From assembly GCF_009862785.1 (NCBI RefSeq), contig NZ_WWHU01000001.1, positions 1,426,001 through 1,490,000 of the forward strand: 64,000 nt of DNA, in the 5' to 3' direction. The position numbers and the translations under genes were made by a program. Shown here piece after piece: positions 1 to 8,069 of the stretch. Origin of the DNA: Gordonia sp. SID5947 (GTDB lineage: Bacteria; Actinomycetota; Actinomycetes; Mycobacteriales; Mycobacteriaceae). Each line of letters begins with the position of its first letter. Position 1 is the first letter of the stretch. The notes beneath the pieces were generated by a model that did not search any database, had not been told where the DNA came from, and worked only from the letters and a program-made list of their open reading frames with translations.

Positions 1-498
1 GCGCTGGATGTCAGCCCCGCCGAGATGTCTTGGCGCGCAGGTGTCGACATGCTCTCCTTCGGCGTCACGAAGAACGGTGGCCTCACCACCGACGCTGTGG
101 TGTGCTTCGATCCCGCGTTCGAGACCGAACTGGGGTACCGCGTCAAACGGGCAGGTCAGCTCACCTCGAAGATGCGTTTTCAGTCTGCTCAACTCGACGC
201 GTACCTCACCGACGACCTCTGGTTGCGCAATGCCCGCCACGCCAACGCGATGGCCGAGCACCTCGTCGCCGGCCTACGCGCGACACCGGACGTGCACGTC
301 CGCGGCAACGGCGGGGCGAACATCGTGTTCTGCCACCTGCCCGATGCCGTCGCCGACGCGCTCGTCCGCGACGGCTTCGTCTTCCATCACGGCCATCCCG
401 AACCCGGAGTGGCCCGCCTCGTCACATCGCACGCGACGACGCGGGATGCGGTCGATGCACTGCTGGCGGCCATCAACCAGGCTCTCGACGCCGCCTGA
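1..498 (+). CDS. Low-specificity L-threonine aldolase / beta-eliminating lyase family, C-terminal part
   Basis: The frame is open from the left edge of the window and ends at TGA 496-498, so only the last 165 residues or so are seen. The segment SFGVTKNGG fits the PLP-lysine region of the threonine aldolase (fold type I) family, where the lysine forms the Schiff base. It is followed by the small C-terminal domain with an N-x-V-F strand and a GHPEPGVARLVTSH segment typical of these enzymes. The family cleaves L-threonine or related beta-hydroxy amino acids to glycine and an aldehyde in the cytoplasm. The N-terminal half lies outside the window, so start and operon context are unknown. A related PLP lyase is the main alternative. 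Confidence 0.8.
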   Translation, partial: ALDVSPAEMSWRAGVDMLSFGVTKNGGLTTDAVVCFDPAFETELGYRVKRAGQLTSKMRFQSAQLDAYLTDDLWLRNARHANAMAEHLVAGLRATPDVHVRGNGGANIVFCHLPDAVADALVRDGFVFHHGHPEPGVARLVTSHATTRDAVDALLAAINQALDAA

Positions 499-567
499 GA
501 GCCATCGTGGCGATCCAGCGGACGCCGCGACGCAGACTGTTCACCTCCATCCCGTAGCATCCCGCCC

Positions 568-729
568 ATGCTCGAGGATCTGAACAAGGCCGCCAAGAAG
601 GTGGGTCTGCACGTGGCCGCCGCGAAAAAGGATGGCAAGTACTCCATCCGAAAGACGAAGAACGCCAAGCTCGTGGCGAAGAACGTCGACGCCGACGAGG
701 CGGCCAAGATCATCAAGAAGTACAAGTAG
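568..729 (+). CDS. Small lysine-rich conserved-type protein (53 aa)
   Basis: An ATG at 568 opens a 53-codon frame ending in TAG 727-729. Fourteen of 53 residues are lysine, nearly all coded by AAG, and third positions are strongly G/C, as expected of a real gene here. It starts MLEDLNKAAKK and ends AAKIIKKYK. There is no signal peptide or membrane segment; it looks like a short amphipathic, nucleic-acid-binding type of protein. No Shine-Dalgarno sequence precedes the ATG. A TAGCAT hexamer ends 7 nt before it (555-560), which would suit a leaderless transcript. I do not recognise a named family, and the function is unknown. Confidence 0.6.
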   Translation: MLEDLNKAAKKVGLHVAAAKKDGKYSIRKTKNAKLVAKNVDADEAAKIIKKYK

Positions 730-920
730 GCGCCGACCCGCCGGCAGGGTCACGCCGACCGACCTCACAGTCGCCCCATCTCCGACGATCAAACCCCCGA
801 CAGCGGGTGCGGATCGCCGAAGGTGGGGTGTTTTCGTCGACCGTCGCCGCAGTGATCCGCGACGCGTCCGAGGGCAGTGGAGACGAACAGCACAGCAACC
901 TGTTACCCTGCCGTTACTTC

Positions 921-934
921 AGGTCAAATGACCT
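921..934. promoter_or_regulatory. Candidate operator: inverted repeat AGGTCA-AA-TGACCT
   Basis: The arms are perfect 6-bp inverted repeats separated by AA, about 75 nt upstream of the flavin amine oxidase start. A TetR-family gene lies in the same apparent operon, so autoregulation through this site is the simplest reading. Assignment is by inference. The rest of 730-1009 shows nothing else I can support. Confidence 0.45.
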
Positions 935-1009
935 AAACAGCGGTTGCCTAGCGTTGCGTCGTACCACGGTGGCGGACTCCAGTAGTCCCTGGTCAGGATG
1001 GAAGCCTTC

Positions 1010-2473
1010 ATGAGCCAAGAGATCTCCCGTCGCATCTTTCTCGGCGGCGCCCTCGCAACCGCGGGCGCGGCCACACTCGGTGCGGGTCGCGCGGCCGCAG
1101 CTCCGGGCGACACCGTCGACGTGATCGTCGTCGGCGGCGGGCTGTCCGGGCTGTCGGCGGCGAAGACACTGCGCGAGTCCGGCGCATCTGTGATCGTGCT
1201 CGAGGCGCGTGACCGCGCGGGTGGCCGGGTGCACAACATCACCACTCCGAAGCGGGGCGCGACACTCGACGCGGGAGCCGAATTCATCGGACCGACGCAG
1301 AATCACATCGCCGCCCTCGCGCGCGAGTACGACGTGCGGACGATCCGCACCTACAACCAGGGCGACAGCATCTTCTGGAACACTAACCGCGCAACGCGAA
1401 TGCCGGCGGCGCTGCCACTACCGGCCGAGTTCTCCACGCTCGAGGCACTTCCCGCGCTCGCCCGCGCCCAGGCCGAGGCGCTCCTCCCCTTCCCTGTCGG
1501 CGAAGCCTGGAAGCATCCGAATGCCCGCCACCTGGATTCGATCACGTGGAAGCAGTACACCGATTCGGTCACCACGGACCCGACGGCCCGCATGCTGACG
1601 AGCATCGCCATGTCGGCACCGCTCTCGGTGCGCCCCGACGAGGTATCCGCCCTCTACTACATCAACTACATCGCGGCATCCGGTGACGAGAAGAACCCCG
1701 GCACGCTCATCCGCCTGCTCAGCACGGACGGCGGCGCGCAGGAGAGTCTCTTCGAGGGCGGCGCGGCGCTGATCCCGTTGCGCATGGCACGCGCGCTGGG
1801 AGCGCGTGTCGTGTACAACGCACCGGTGCGTTCCATCGACCACACGGGCGGGATCGCCTCGGTCCGCAGCGATGCCGGGACATTCCGCGCACGAAAGGTG
1901 GTCGTCGCGATGTCGCCCGCGATCACCGGTCAGATCAGGTACCGTCCCGGGTTGCCCGCTGCGCGCGTCGCGCTCAGCCGGGGTTATCACATGGGTGCGG
2001 TGAGCAAGTTCGCCGCGCTCTACCGGCGGCCGTTCTGGCGGGACAAAGGATTGTCCGGCCAGGTGATCGGCAACGGACGGCCGATCGACGTGACCTTCGA
2101 GAGCTACGCCGAAGACCGTCACATCCTGATGGGATTCATCTCCGCCGACGCCATGCGCCGACTCGATCATGCGCCCGAGAGCCAGATCGTCCGTGAGTGC
2201 ATCGACAACTTCGTCGACTTCTTCGGTCCCGAGGCTCGCGACTTCATCGACCACGGCGTCTTCAAGTGGGATCTCGAGGAATGGTCGCGGGGCGGCCCGG
2301 TGGCCGTCAGCGCCCCGGGTACGTTGACCAGATATGGTCCGGCACTGCGCGAACCGGTCGGCCCCATTCACTGGGCCGGCACCGAGACCGCGGACTACTG
2401 GACCGGGTACATGGACGGCGCGGTGAGATCGGGCGAGCGCGCCGCACGCGAAGTACTCGCCGCTCTTCGCTGA
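1010..2473 (+). CDS. Tat-exported FAD-dependent amine oxidase (monoamine/putrescine oxidase family)
   Basis: About 487 residues. The N-terminus carries a twin-arginine signal (SRRIFLGG, then an Ala-rich stretch ending AAAAPGD), so the enzyme is probably exported folded with its FAD. The dinucleotide fold follows as VIVVGGGLSGLSAA, with the adjoining EARDRAGGRVHN motif of flavin amine oxidases. The C-terminal FAD contact is WAGTETADYWTGYMDGAV. The family oxidatively deaminates amines to aldehydes, releasing ammonia and hydrogen peroxide; the substrate is not readable from sequence. I chose ATG 1010, preceded by GGAAG, because it places the Tat motif at the very N-terminus; ATG 998 in the same frame is possible. 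A TetR gene follows after 14 bp and an exported ceramidase after that, suggesting a co-transcribed amine/sphingolipid function. Confidence 0.85.
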   Translation: MSQEISRRIFLGGALATAGAATLGAGRAAAAPGDTVDVIVVGGGLSGLSAAKTLRESGASVIVLEARDRAGGRVHNITTPKRGATLDAGAEFIGPTQNHIAALAREYDVRTIRTYNQGDSIFWNTNRATRMPAALPLPAEFSTLEALPALARAQAEALLPFPVGEAWKHPNARHLDSITWKQYTDSVTTDPTARMLTSIAMSAPLSVRPDEVSALYYINYIAASGDEKNPGTLIRLLSTDGGAQESLFEGGAALIPLRMARALGARVVYNAPVRSIDHTGGIASVRSDAGTFRARKVVVAMSPAITGQIRYRPGLPAARVALSRGYHMGAVSKFAALYRRPFWRDKGLSGQVIGNGRPIDVTFESYAEDRHILMGFISADAMRRLDHAPESQIVRECIDNFVDFFGPEARDFIDHGVFKWDLEEWSRGGPVAVSAPGTLTRYGPALREPVGPIHWAGTETADYWTGYMDGAVRSGERAAREVLAALR

Positions 2474-2487
2474 CGCCGGGGCACACC

Positions 2488-3117
2488 ATGGCCAGGATGT
2501 CCGTCGAGAAGCGCCGCGAGTTGTTGCTCGACGCGGCTTTCCGGGTGATCGCCCGCGACGGCGTCGACGGTGCCACCACCCGCGCCATCTGCGGTGCGGC
2601 ACAGATGACTCTCTCGACCTTCCATTACGTCTTCGACTCTCGCGACGACCTGCTGGCCGATCTCGTGCAGCGCGGGACCGACATCGAACTGTCTGTGATC
2701 GTCGAAGCGTTGACCTCCGCATCCTCGGATGACATCGAAGGATTCGACGGTATCCGGATCATGTTGCGGGAAAGCCTGTTCGGGTACATAGACGGACTGA
2801 TCGACGATCCGGACCGCGAGCAGGCGATGATCTCGCTCAACCAGTACGCGAGGCAGACCGCCGGACTGGCACGGCTCGGCACCGACATGTACCACCGCTA
2901 TTACGAGGCCATCGCGTACGGCCTGCGCAGGGGCGCCGAGCAGGCCGGGGTCGACTGGGACCGTCCGACCGACGAACTCGCTCCGCTCGTGGTGGCTGCC
3001 ACGGACGGGATCACCCTGGCCTACCTCAACACCCGCGATCGTGAAGTCTGCGAACGCATCGCCGACGCGACTGTGACGTTGTTGCTCGGTCACGTGACCC
3101 GAACAGGCTCGAACTGA
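2488..3117 (+). CDS. TetR-family transcriptional regulator
   Basis: About 209 residues. The N-terminal helix-turn-helix reads RRELLLDAAFRVIARDG, then GATTRAICGAAQMTLSTFHYVFDSRDDL, a standard TetR_N arrangement (YVF..RDDLL in place of the usual YYF..KEEL). The C-terminal ligand domain is variable and gives no ligand clue. The start at 2488 gives MARMSVEKRR; the second Met at 2497 is an alternative. It lies 14 bp after the amine oxidase and 49 bp before the ceramidase, in the same direction, so it probably controls this operon, perhaps through the palindrome at 921-934. Confidence 0.85.
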   Translation: MARMSVEKRRELLLDAAFRVIARDGVDGATTRAICGAAQMTLSTFHYVFDSRDDLLADLVQRGTDIELSVIVEALTSASSDDIEGFDGIRIMLRESLFGYIDGLIDDPDREQAMISLNQYARQTAGLARLGTDMYHRYYEAIAYGLRRGAEQAGVDWDRPTDELAPLVVAATDGITLAYLNTRDREVCERIADATVTLLLGHVTRTGSN

Positions 3118-3166
3118 TCAACGCCGGCGCGCCGATCGCGACGCGCCATCGACAGGGGGACAGATC

Positions 3167-5212
3167 ATGGATGTCACACGCAGGCAACTCCTCGCCGGAG
3201 CCGCGGCCACTGCTGTCGGGGGTATCGCACTCACCGGCAATCCCGCTGCGGAGGCCGCGCCGACCGCGTCGTCGACTGCGGATGGGAGCTCCGATCTCCT
3301 CGTCGGCTGCGGCATCGCCGACATGACGGGAGCGATTGCCGGCCAGGGCATGATGGGCTACTCCGACGCCGACCAGGTGGCGTCCGGGCTGCTCCAGCGG
3401 TGCTGGGCCCGCGCGTACATCGTCGTCGATCGCGGCACCGGTGAGCGCGTGGTGTTCGTCACCGCCGACATCGCCTGTCTCTTCGAGTCGCACCACATGG
3501 GCCTGATGCCCCTGCTCCGCAAGACATTCGGTTCCCTCTACACAGAGCGCAACGTCAACCTCAACGCCACCCACTCACACGCATCCTGCGGCGGGACGGC
3601 CTGGGATTTCGCGTATTCCCTTGCGGCGTACGGTTTCAAGAAGAACTCCTACGACGCCGAGCTGAACGGGATCCACAAGGCCATCGTGGCGGCCCACAAA
3701 GATCTCGCACCCGGCACGCTCTCGATAGGCCGCGGGGAACTGCACGACGCGAGCCGCAACCGATCGAGGGTCGCGTTCGACCTGAACCCCGGCTCCGAAC
3801 GGAAACACTTCCCCGAGGCGATCGACCCCGCGGTGACCGTGCTGCGGTTCCGGCGAGGCGGCAGCGATGTCGGCGCCATCACGTGGTTCTCCACCCACGG
3901 CACATCGCTCACGGATCGAAACCGGCTGATCGCCGGCGACAACAAGGGCTACGCCAGCTATCGCTGGGAGAGTGCCCAGCCCGGCTTCGTCGCAGCGTTC
4001 CCGCAGACCAACAGCGGGGACATGACACCCAATCTCAACCTGGCGAAGACGCATCCGGGCGGTCCGACCGCCGACAACAAGCGGAGTTGCGAGATGATCG
4101 GCGAGCGCCAATACATCGCCGGCCGTACCGCCTTCGACAGTGCGCGGCCGATGACCCGCGGTGGTGTCGACTCCATCGTGCGCTACGTCGACATGTCCGC
4201 GGTGCAGATCGACGGCGCCTACACACCCGAAGGCAAGCCCGCCGCGACGACGCCGGCGATGATGGGTGCCGCCGCCGCGGCGACGAGTACGGAGGACAAC
4301 TGGAAATCCCAGCTGCCGTTCCTGAAAGAGGGTATGACCAACCCGCTGGTGTCGGCGTTCGGCGGTGACAGGCGACCACCGGTCTCCCCATGGATCCGGG
4401 ACCTGCAGGCGCCCAAGCTCATCCTGTTCCCACTCGGGATCATGCCGCCGGCCCCGTGGATACCGCAGGTCGTCCCACTGCAGATCCTCCGCATCGGTGA
4501 GCTCGTCCTCGTCGCGGTCCCTGCCGAGGTGACCATCGTGGCCGGCCTGCGACTCCGGACCGTCGTCGCCGACGCGCTGCGGATCGACCGCGACAACGTT
4601 CTGGTGCAGGGCTATTCGAATTCCTACACGCAATACGTCACCACTCCCGAAGAGTATGACGCACAGCAGTACGAGGGTGGTGAGACGCAGTATGGGCGGT
4701 GGACCCTCTCGGCGTACATGCAGGAGTTCCACACGCTCGCGGCCGCAATGGCATCGGGCACCTCGCTCGGCCGAGGTCCCGCGCCGCTGAACAAGTCAGG
4801 CTTCCAGCCCGACCTCCAGCCGCCGGTGCCACCCGACCGTCCGGTGTCGGGCCACGTATACGGAGAACTGCTGACGCAGCCCGCCGGTCGATACCGTCCC
4901 GGCCAGGTGGCGGTCGCCGAATTCGTCGGTGCCCATCCGAACAACAAGCTGCGAACCGGTGGAACGTATCTCGAGGTGCAACGACGAGACGGCACGTCCT
5001 GGACCACCGTCGCCACCGACAACGACTGGGAGACCGAGCTCCATTGGCGTCGACCGCCCGATCAGAATCAGGCGTCGGTGATCCGCATCGAGTGGACCAT
5101 CCCGCCGGGCACGTCCGGCCGTCACCGCATCCGGTACCTCGGAGACCGCCGGGCTGCCAACGGATCCACGCGTTCGTTCCGCGGCACCTCGAAGGACTTC
5201 ACCGTCGCCTGA
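3167..5212 (+). CDS. Neutral ceramidase, Tat-exported
   Basis: 681 residues, close to the length of bacterial neutral ceramidases. The N-terminus is a Tat signal (TRRQLLAGAAATAVGG). Family signatures appear in order: GCGIADMTG, MMGYSDADQVASGL, RCWARAYIV, NATHSHASCGG (zinc-binding His pair), NRSRVAFDLNP, and TNSGDMTPN, where Ser283 corresponds to the catalytic serine in the S-G-D-x-x-P-N motif of the Pseudomonas enzyme. A C-terminal Ig-like domain follows. The enzyme hydrolyses the amide of ceramide to sphingosine and a fatty acid, outside the cytoplasm. It is preceded by ...GACAGGGGGACAGATC-ATG with a good ribosome-binding site. Clustering with an exported amine oxidase is unusual and may link to further breakdown of the long-chain base. 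Confidence 0.93.
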   Translation: MDVTRRQLLAGAAATAVGGIALTGNPAAEAAPTASSTADGSSDLLVGCGIADMTGAIAGQGMMGYSDADQVASGLLQRCWARAYIVVDRGTGERVVFVTADIACLFESHHMGLMPLLRKTFGSLYTERNVNLNATHSHASCGGTAWDFAYSLAAYGFKKNSYDAELNGIHKAIVAAHKDLAPGTLSIGRGELHDASRNRSRVAFDLNPGSERKHFPEAIDPAVTVLRFRRGGSDVGAITWFSTHGTSLTDRNRLIAGDNKGYASYRWESAQPGFVAAFPQTNSGDMTPNLNLAKTHPGGPTADNKRSCEMIGERQYIAGRTAFDSARPMTRGGVDSIVRYVDMSAVQIDGAYTPEGKPAATTPAMMGAAAAATSTEDNWKSQLPFLKEGMTNPLVSAFGGDRRPPVSPWIRDLQAPKLILFPLGIMPPAPWIPQVVPLQILRIGELVLVAVPAEVTIVAGLRLRTVVADALRIDRDNVLVQGYSNSYTQYVTTPEEYDAQQYEGGETQYGRWTLSAYMQEFHTLAAAMASGTSLGRGPAPLNKSGFQPDLQPPVPPDRPVSGHVYGELLTQPAGRYRPGQVAVAEFVGAHPNNKLRTGGTYLEVQRRDGTSWTTVATDNDWETELHWRRPPDQNQASVIRIEWTIPPGTSGRHRIRYLGDRRAANGSTRSFRGTSKDFTVA

Positions 5213-5229
5213 TCGACGATCTGCGACGC

Positions 5230-6372
5230 TCAGAGGGATCGCGCGATGATCTCCTTCATGATCTCGTTCGTCCCCGCATAGATCTTCTGCACTCGGTTGT
5301 CGGCCCACATCCGCGCGATCGGGTATTCGTTCATGTAGCCGTATCCGCCGAACAACTGCAGACACTCGTCGGCCACGACCATCGCACGATCGCTGGTCCA
5401 CCACTTCGCCATCGCCACCGTCGGGATGTCCAGCTTGCCGTCGAGGTGCTTGGTGATGCAGTCGTCCACGAACACCCGGGCGATCCTGGTCTCGGTGGCG
5501 GCCTCGGCGAGTTTGAACTTGGTGTTCTGGAACCCGAAGATCGGCCGGCCGAACGCGGTGCGGTCCTTGGTGTATTCGATGGTCTGGGCGACCGCGCTCT
5601 CCATGCCGGCGACCGAAGCCACGGCGATGATGAGTCGCTCCTGCGGCAGCTGTTGCATCAGCTGGATGAATCCCTGTCCTTCGTCCTGGCCCAACAGGTT
5701 CGAGGTCGGTACGCGAACACCGTCGAAGAAGAGTTCCGAGGTGTCCTGACCGCGCTGGCCGACCTTGTCGAGGACCCGACCGCGGCGGAAGCCCTGACGG
5801 TCGCCCTCGACGAGGATGAGCGAGATGCCCTTTGCTCCCTCGCCGACATCGGTCTTCGCCACGACGATGATCAGATCGGCCTGGCTGCCGTTGGTGATGA
5901 AGGTCTTCGACCCGTCGATCACGTACTCGTCGCCCTGCTGGATGGCCTTGGTCTTCACGTTCTGCAGATCCGAACCGGTCCCCGGCTCGGTCATCGCGAT
6001 CGCGCCCACCACTTCCCCGCCGGCCATCTTGGGGAGCCAGGTCCTCTTCTGCTCCTCGGACCCATACGCGAGCAGGTAGTGCGCGACGATTCCGTTGTGC
6101 AGACTGGCACCCCACGACGAATCGGCAACGCGCGCCTGCTCTTCGATCAGCACCGCCTCGTGGGCGAAGGTGCCGCCACCTCCGCCGTACTCCTCCGGGA
6201 TGGACATGCAGAGGAGGCCGAGGTCGCCGGCCTTGTTCCACAGGTCGCGGTCGACGTGATGCTGCTCGATGAACTTCTCGATGTTCGGCTTGATCTCCTT
6301 CTCGCAGAAGCTGCGAGCAAGGTCACGGAGCGCAGTGAGATCGTCGTTTTCCCAGGAGGAGCGTTCGGCCAT
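5230..6372 (-). CDS. Acyl-CoA dehydrogenase (long-chain-type FadE)
   Basis: About 380 residues. The three acyl-CoA dehydrogenase regions are seen: an N-terminal helical domain, AMTEPGTGSDLQNVKTKA (FAD and substrate contacts), and the C-terminal GGYGYMNEYPIARMWAD and YAGTNEIMKEIIARSL. The catalytic glutamate of medium-chain enzymes sits in Y-E-G-T, but here that residue is Ala. LPQERLIIA carries the Glu used as base in long-chain and isovaleryl-type enzymes, so activity is likely retained. The enzyme would introduce the alpha-beta double bond of acyl-CoA in beta-oxidation. Start MAERSSW at 6372 is preferred over an in-frame start ten codons upstream, since AAAGG lies upstream of it. It converges with the ceramidase gene across only 17 bp. 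Confidence 0.92.
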   Translation of the reverse strand: MAERSSWENDDLTALRDLARSFCEKEIKPNIEKFIEQHHVDRDLWNKAGDLGLLCMSIPEEYGGGGGTFAHEAVLIEEQARVADSSWGASLHNGIVAHYLLAYGSEEQKRTWLPKMAGGEVVGAIAMTEPGTGSDLQNVKTKAIQQGDEYVIDGSKTFITNGSQADLIIVVAKTDVGEGAKGISLILVEGDRQGFRRGRVLDKVGQRGQDTSELFFDGVRVPTSNLLGQDEGQGFIQLMQQLPQERLIIAVASVAGMESAVAQTIEYTKDRTAFGRPIFGFQNTKFKLAEAATETRIARVFVDDCITKHLDGKLDIPTVAMAKWWTSDRAMVVADECLQLFGGYGYMNEYPIARMWADNRVQKIYAGTNEIMKEIIARSL

Positions 6373-6501
6373 GTCGGGCACACCTTTTGTCGTCGGACAC
6401 AACTGTCATCAGCGATCGTAACAGTGACCGTTGGCAACGTTGGAACGACGACACCGCGACGCGTTCCGGCACGTGAGAAGACGTCGCGAGACGACCGTCG
6501 G

Positions 6502-7716
6502 TCAGGCGTTGCCCTTCGACCACACGGCCCACGGGATGTTCCAGTCCCCCAGTCCGTCGGTACCCGACAGGACCGCACCGTCGGTGTTCTTCACGACCAC
6601 CGGGTCCCCACGCAACGTGTTGTTCATGACCCAGAGGGCGTTGTCGGGGCTGAGATTGAGGCAGCCATGGCTGGTGTTGGTGTTCCCCTGCGCCCACACC
6701 GACCACGGCGCGGAGTGGAAGAAGATGCCGCTGTAGGACATCCGGGTCGCGTAGTCGACCGGTGTCCGATAACCGTCGGCGGAGGTCACCGGCACGCCGT
6801 AGGTCGACGAGTCCATGATGATGTGGTCGTGCTTGTCCGACACGAGGTACACCCCGTTGTCGGTCTCCGCCCCCGGCTTGCCCATCGAGGTCGGCATGGT
6901 GCGGACCACCTTGCCGTCGCGGGCAAAGCTGACCTGTTTGGTGTTGTCGTCGGCGGTGATGATCATCGATCGTCCCACCTGGAAGTTGGTCCGCACGTTC
7001 TCCTGGCCGAACAACCCGTCGCCGAGGTCGATGCCATAGGTGTTGACCGCGACGTCGACCTTTGTTCCGGTCTTCCACCAATGCTGTGGCCGCCAGCGGA
7101 CCTCGGAGTCGCTGATCCAGTAGAAGGCGCCGGCGGTCGGCGGATCGGTGGTGATCTTGATGGCGTTCTGGGCCGCCTTGCGATCCGGGATGGGCTCGTC
7201 GAACTTGACCGCGACCGGTTGTCCGACACCGACCGTCTCCCGCGGGGATGGGGTCAGGTATGCCTGTGTGAGATTGTTCGGTGCTCGGGTGGTGAAGGAG
7301 ACACGCTTGGTGCTCTTGCCGCCGATACCGACCGCGTCGGCTTGCAGCGTGTAGGTCCGGTTGTAGCCGAGCGGCTCCGCACTGGTCCACGTGGTGCCGT
7401 CGTCGGACAGTTCACCCTTGATCGGTGACCCGTCGGCCTTGTCGATCCGAACGGCCGTGATGGCGCCCTCGCGGGCGGCGACGGTGATCGGTGCACCTGG
7501 CTGGATCCCGACCGCTTGGTCGGCCAGCGGACGATTACCCCACTCGGAGACCTCCACACCCGGCTTGAGCATGTCGTCGATCAGGTTGGAACTCCCGACA
7601 TCCGAGGAATACGTCGGGTCCTGTGAGCACGACGAGACCATCGCGACGACCGCGATGAGGACGCCGATGAGTGCGAGCGGTGAACGACGCCCCATCCGGG
7701 TACGACTGATCCCCAT
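6502..7716 (-). CDS. L,D-transpeptidase lipoprotein (YkuD domain, LdtMt2-type)
   Basis: 404 residues. A lipoprotein signal ends in the lipobox VSSC with Cys30. Two Ig-like domains follow, then a YkuD catalytic domain with HSAPWSVWAQGNTNTSHGCLNLS, giving catalytic Cys352 in the canonical S-H-G-C context. The C-terminal extension GLGDWNIPWAVWSKGNA matches the mycobacterial LdtMt2 type. These enzymes make 3-3 cross-links between diaminopimelate residues of peptidoglycan and are targets of carbapenems. A paralogue lies about 350 bp upstream on the same strand beyond tRNA-Lys, suggesting local duplication. Confidence 0.93.
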   Translation of the reverse strand: MGISRTRMGRRSPLALIGVLIAVVAMVSSCSQDPTYSSDVGSSNLIDDMLKPGVEVSEWGNRPLADQAVGIQPGAPITVAAREGAITAVRIDKADGSPIKGELSDDGTTWTSAEPLGYNRTYTLQADAVGIGGKSTKRVSFTTRAPNNLTQAYLTPSPRETVGVGQPVAVKFDEPIPDRKAAQNAIKITTDPPTAGAFYWISDSEVRWRPQHWWKTGTKVDVAVNTYGIDLGDGLFGQENVRTNFQVGRSMIITADDNTKQVSFARDGKVVRTMPTSMGKPGAETDNGVYLVSDKHDHIIMDSSTYGVPVTSADGYRTPVDYATRMSYSGIFFHSAPWSVWAQGNTNTSHGCLNLSPDNALWVMNNTLRGDPVVVKNTDGAVLSGTDGLGDWNIPWAVWSKGNA

Positions 7717-7871
7717 GATCCTCCAACCTTGTAACCACCACGACGATCACACCGCTCGCGTCGACGATGACGCGTCCCCGACCCGCGGTTGGTGACAAGT
7801 GTACGAGACGACCTGCGACCGGTTTGCCCGAGTCGGCCCCTCGGATGAACCGAGGGTGTTACACGCGACAC

Positions 7872-7900
7872 AAAAGACGCCCCGCGATGTGCGGGGCGTC
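7872..7900 (-). terminator. Rho-independent terminator after tRNA-Lys
   Basis: A perfect 10-bp G/C stem (GACGCCCCGC / GCGGGGCGTC) with a 5-nt loop lies 15 bp downstream of the tRNA-Lys 3' end. On the minus strand it is followed by TTTTG. It would end the tRNA transcript before the downstream L,D-transpeptidase gene. Confidence 0.85.
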
Positions 7901-7914
7901 TCTCGTGTGTGTTG

Positions 7915-7987
<73 letters not shown>

Positions 7988-8069
7988 TTGCCGGTGCGAA
8001 AAGGAACCTTACATGTCGTGGCGACAGAAGTGAAATCGCCCCCGCGACGGCTCCTCCGCACCGGGCCGA

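Noticed and set aside
4699..7428. A 909-codon open frame on the plus strand across the ceramidase end, acyl-CoA dehydrogenase and L,D-transpeptidase
   Set aside because: It lies antisense or out of frame to three clearly recognisable genes, is rich in Arg/Pro/Gly/His as expected of GC-driven shadow frames, and has no recognisable domain.
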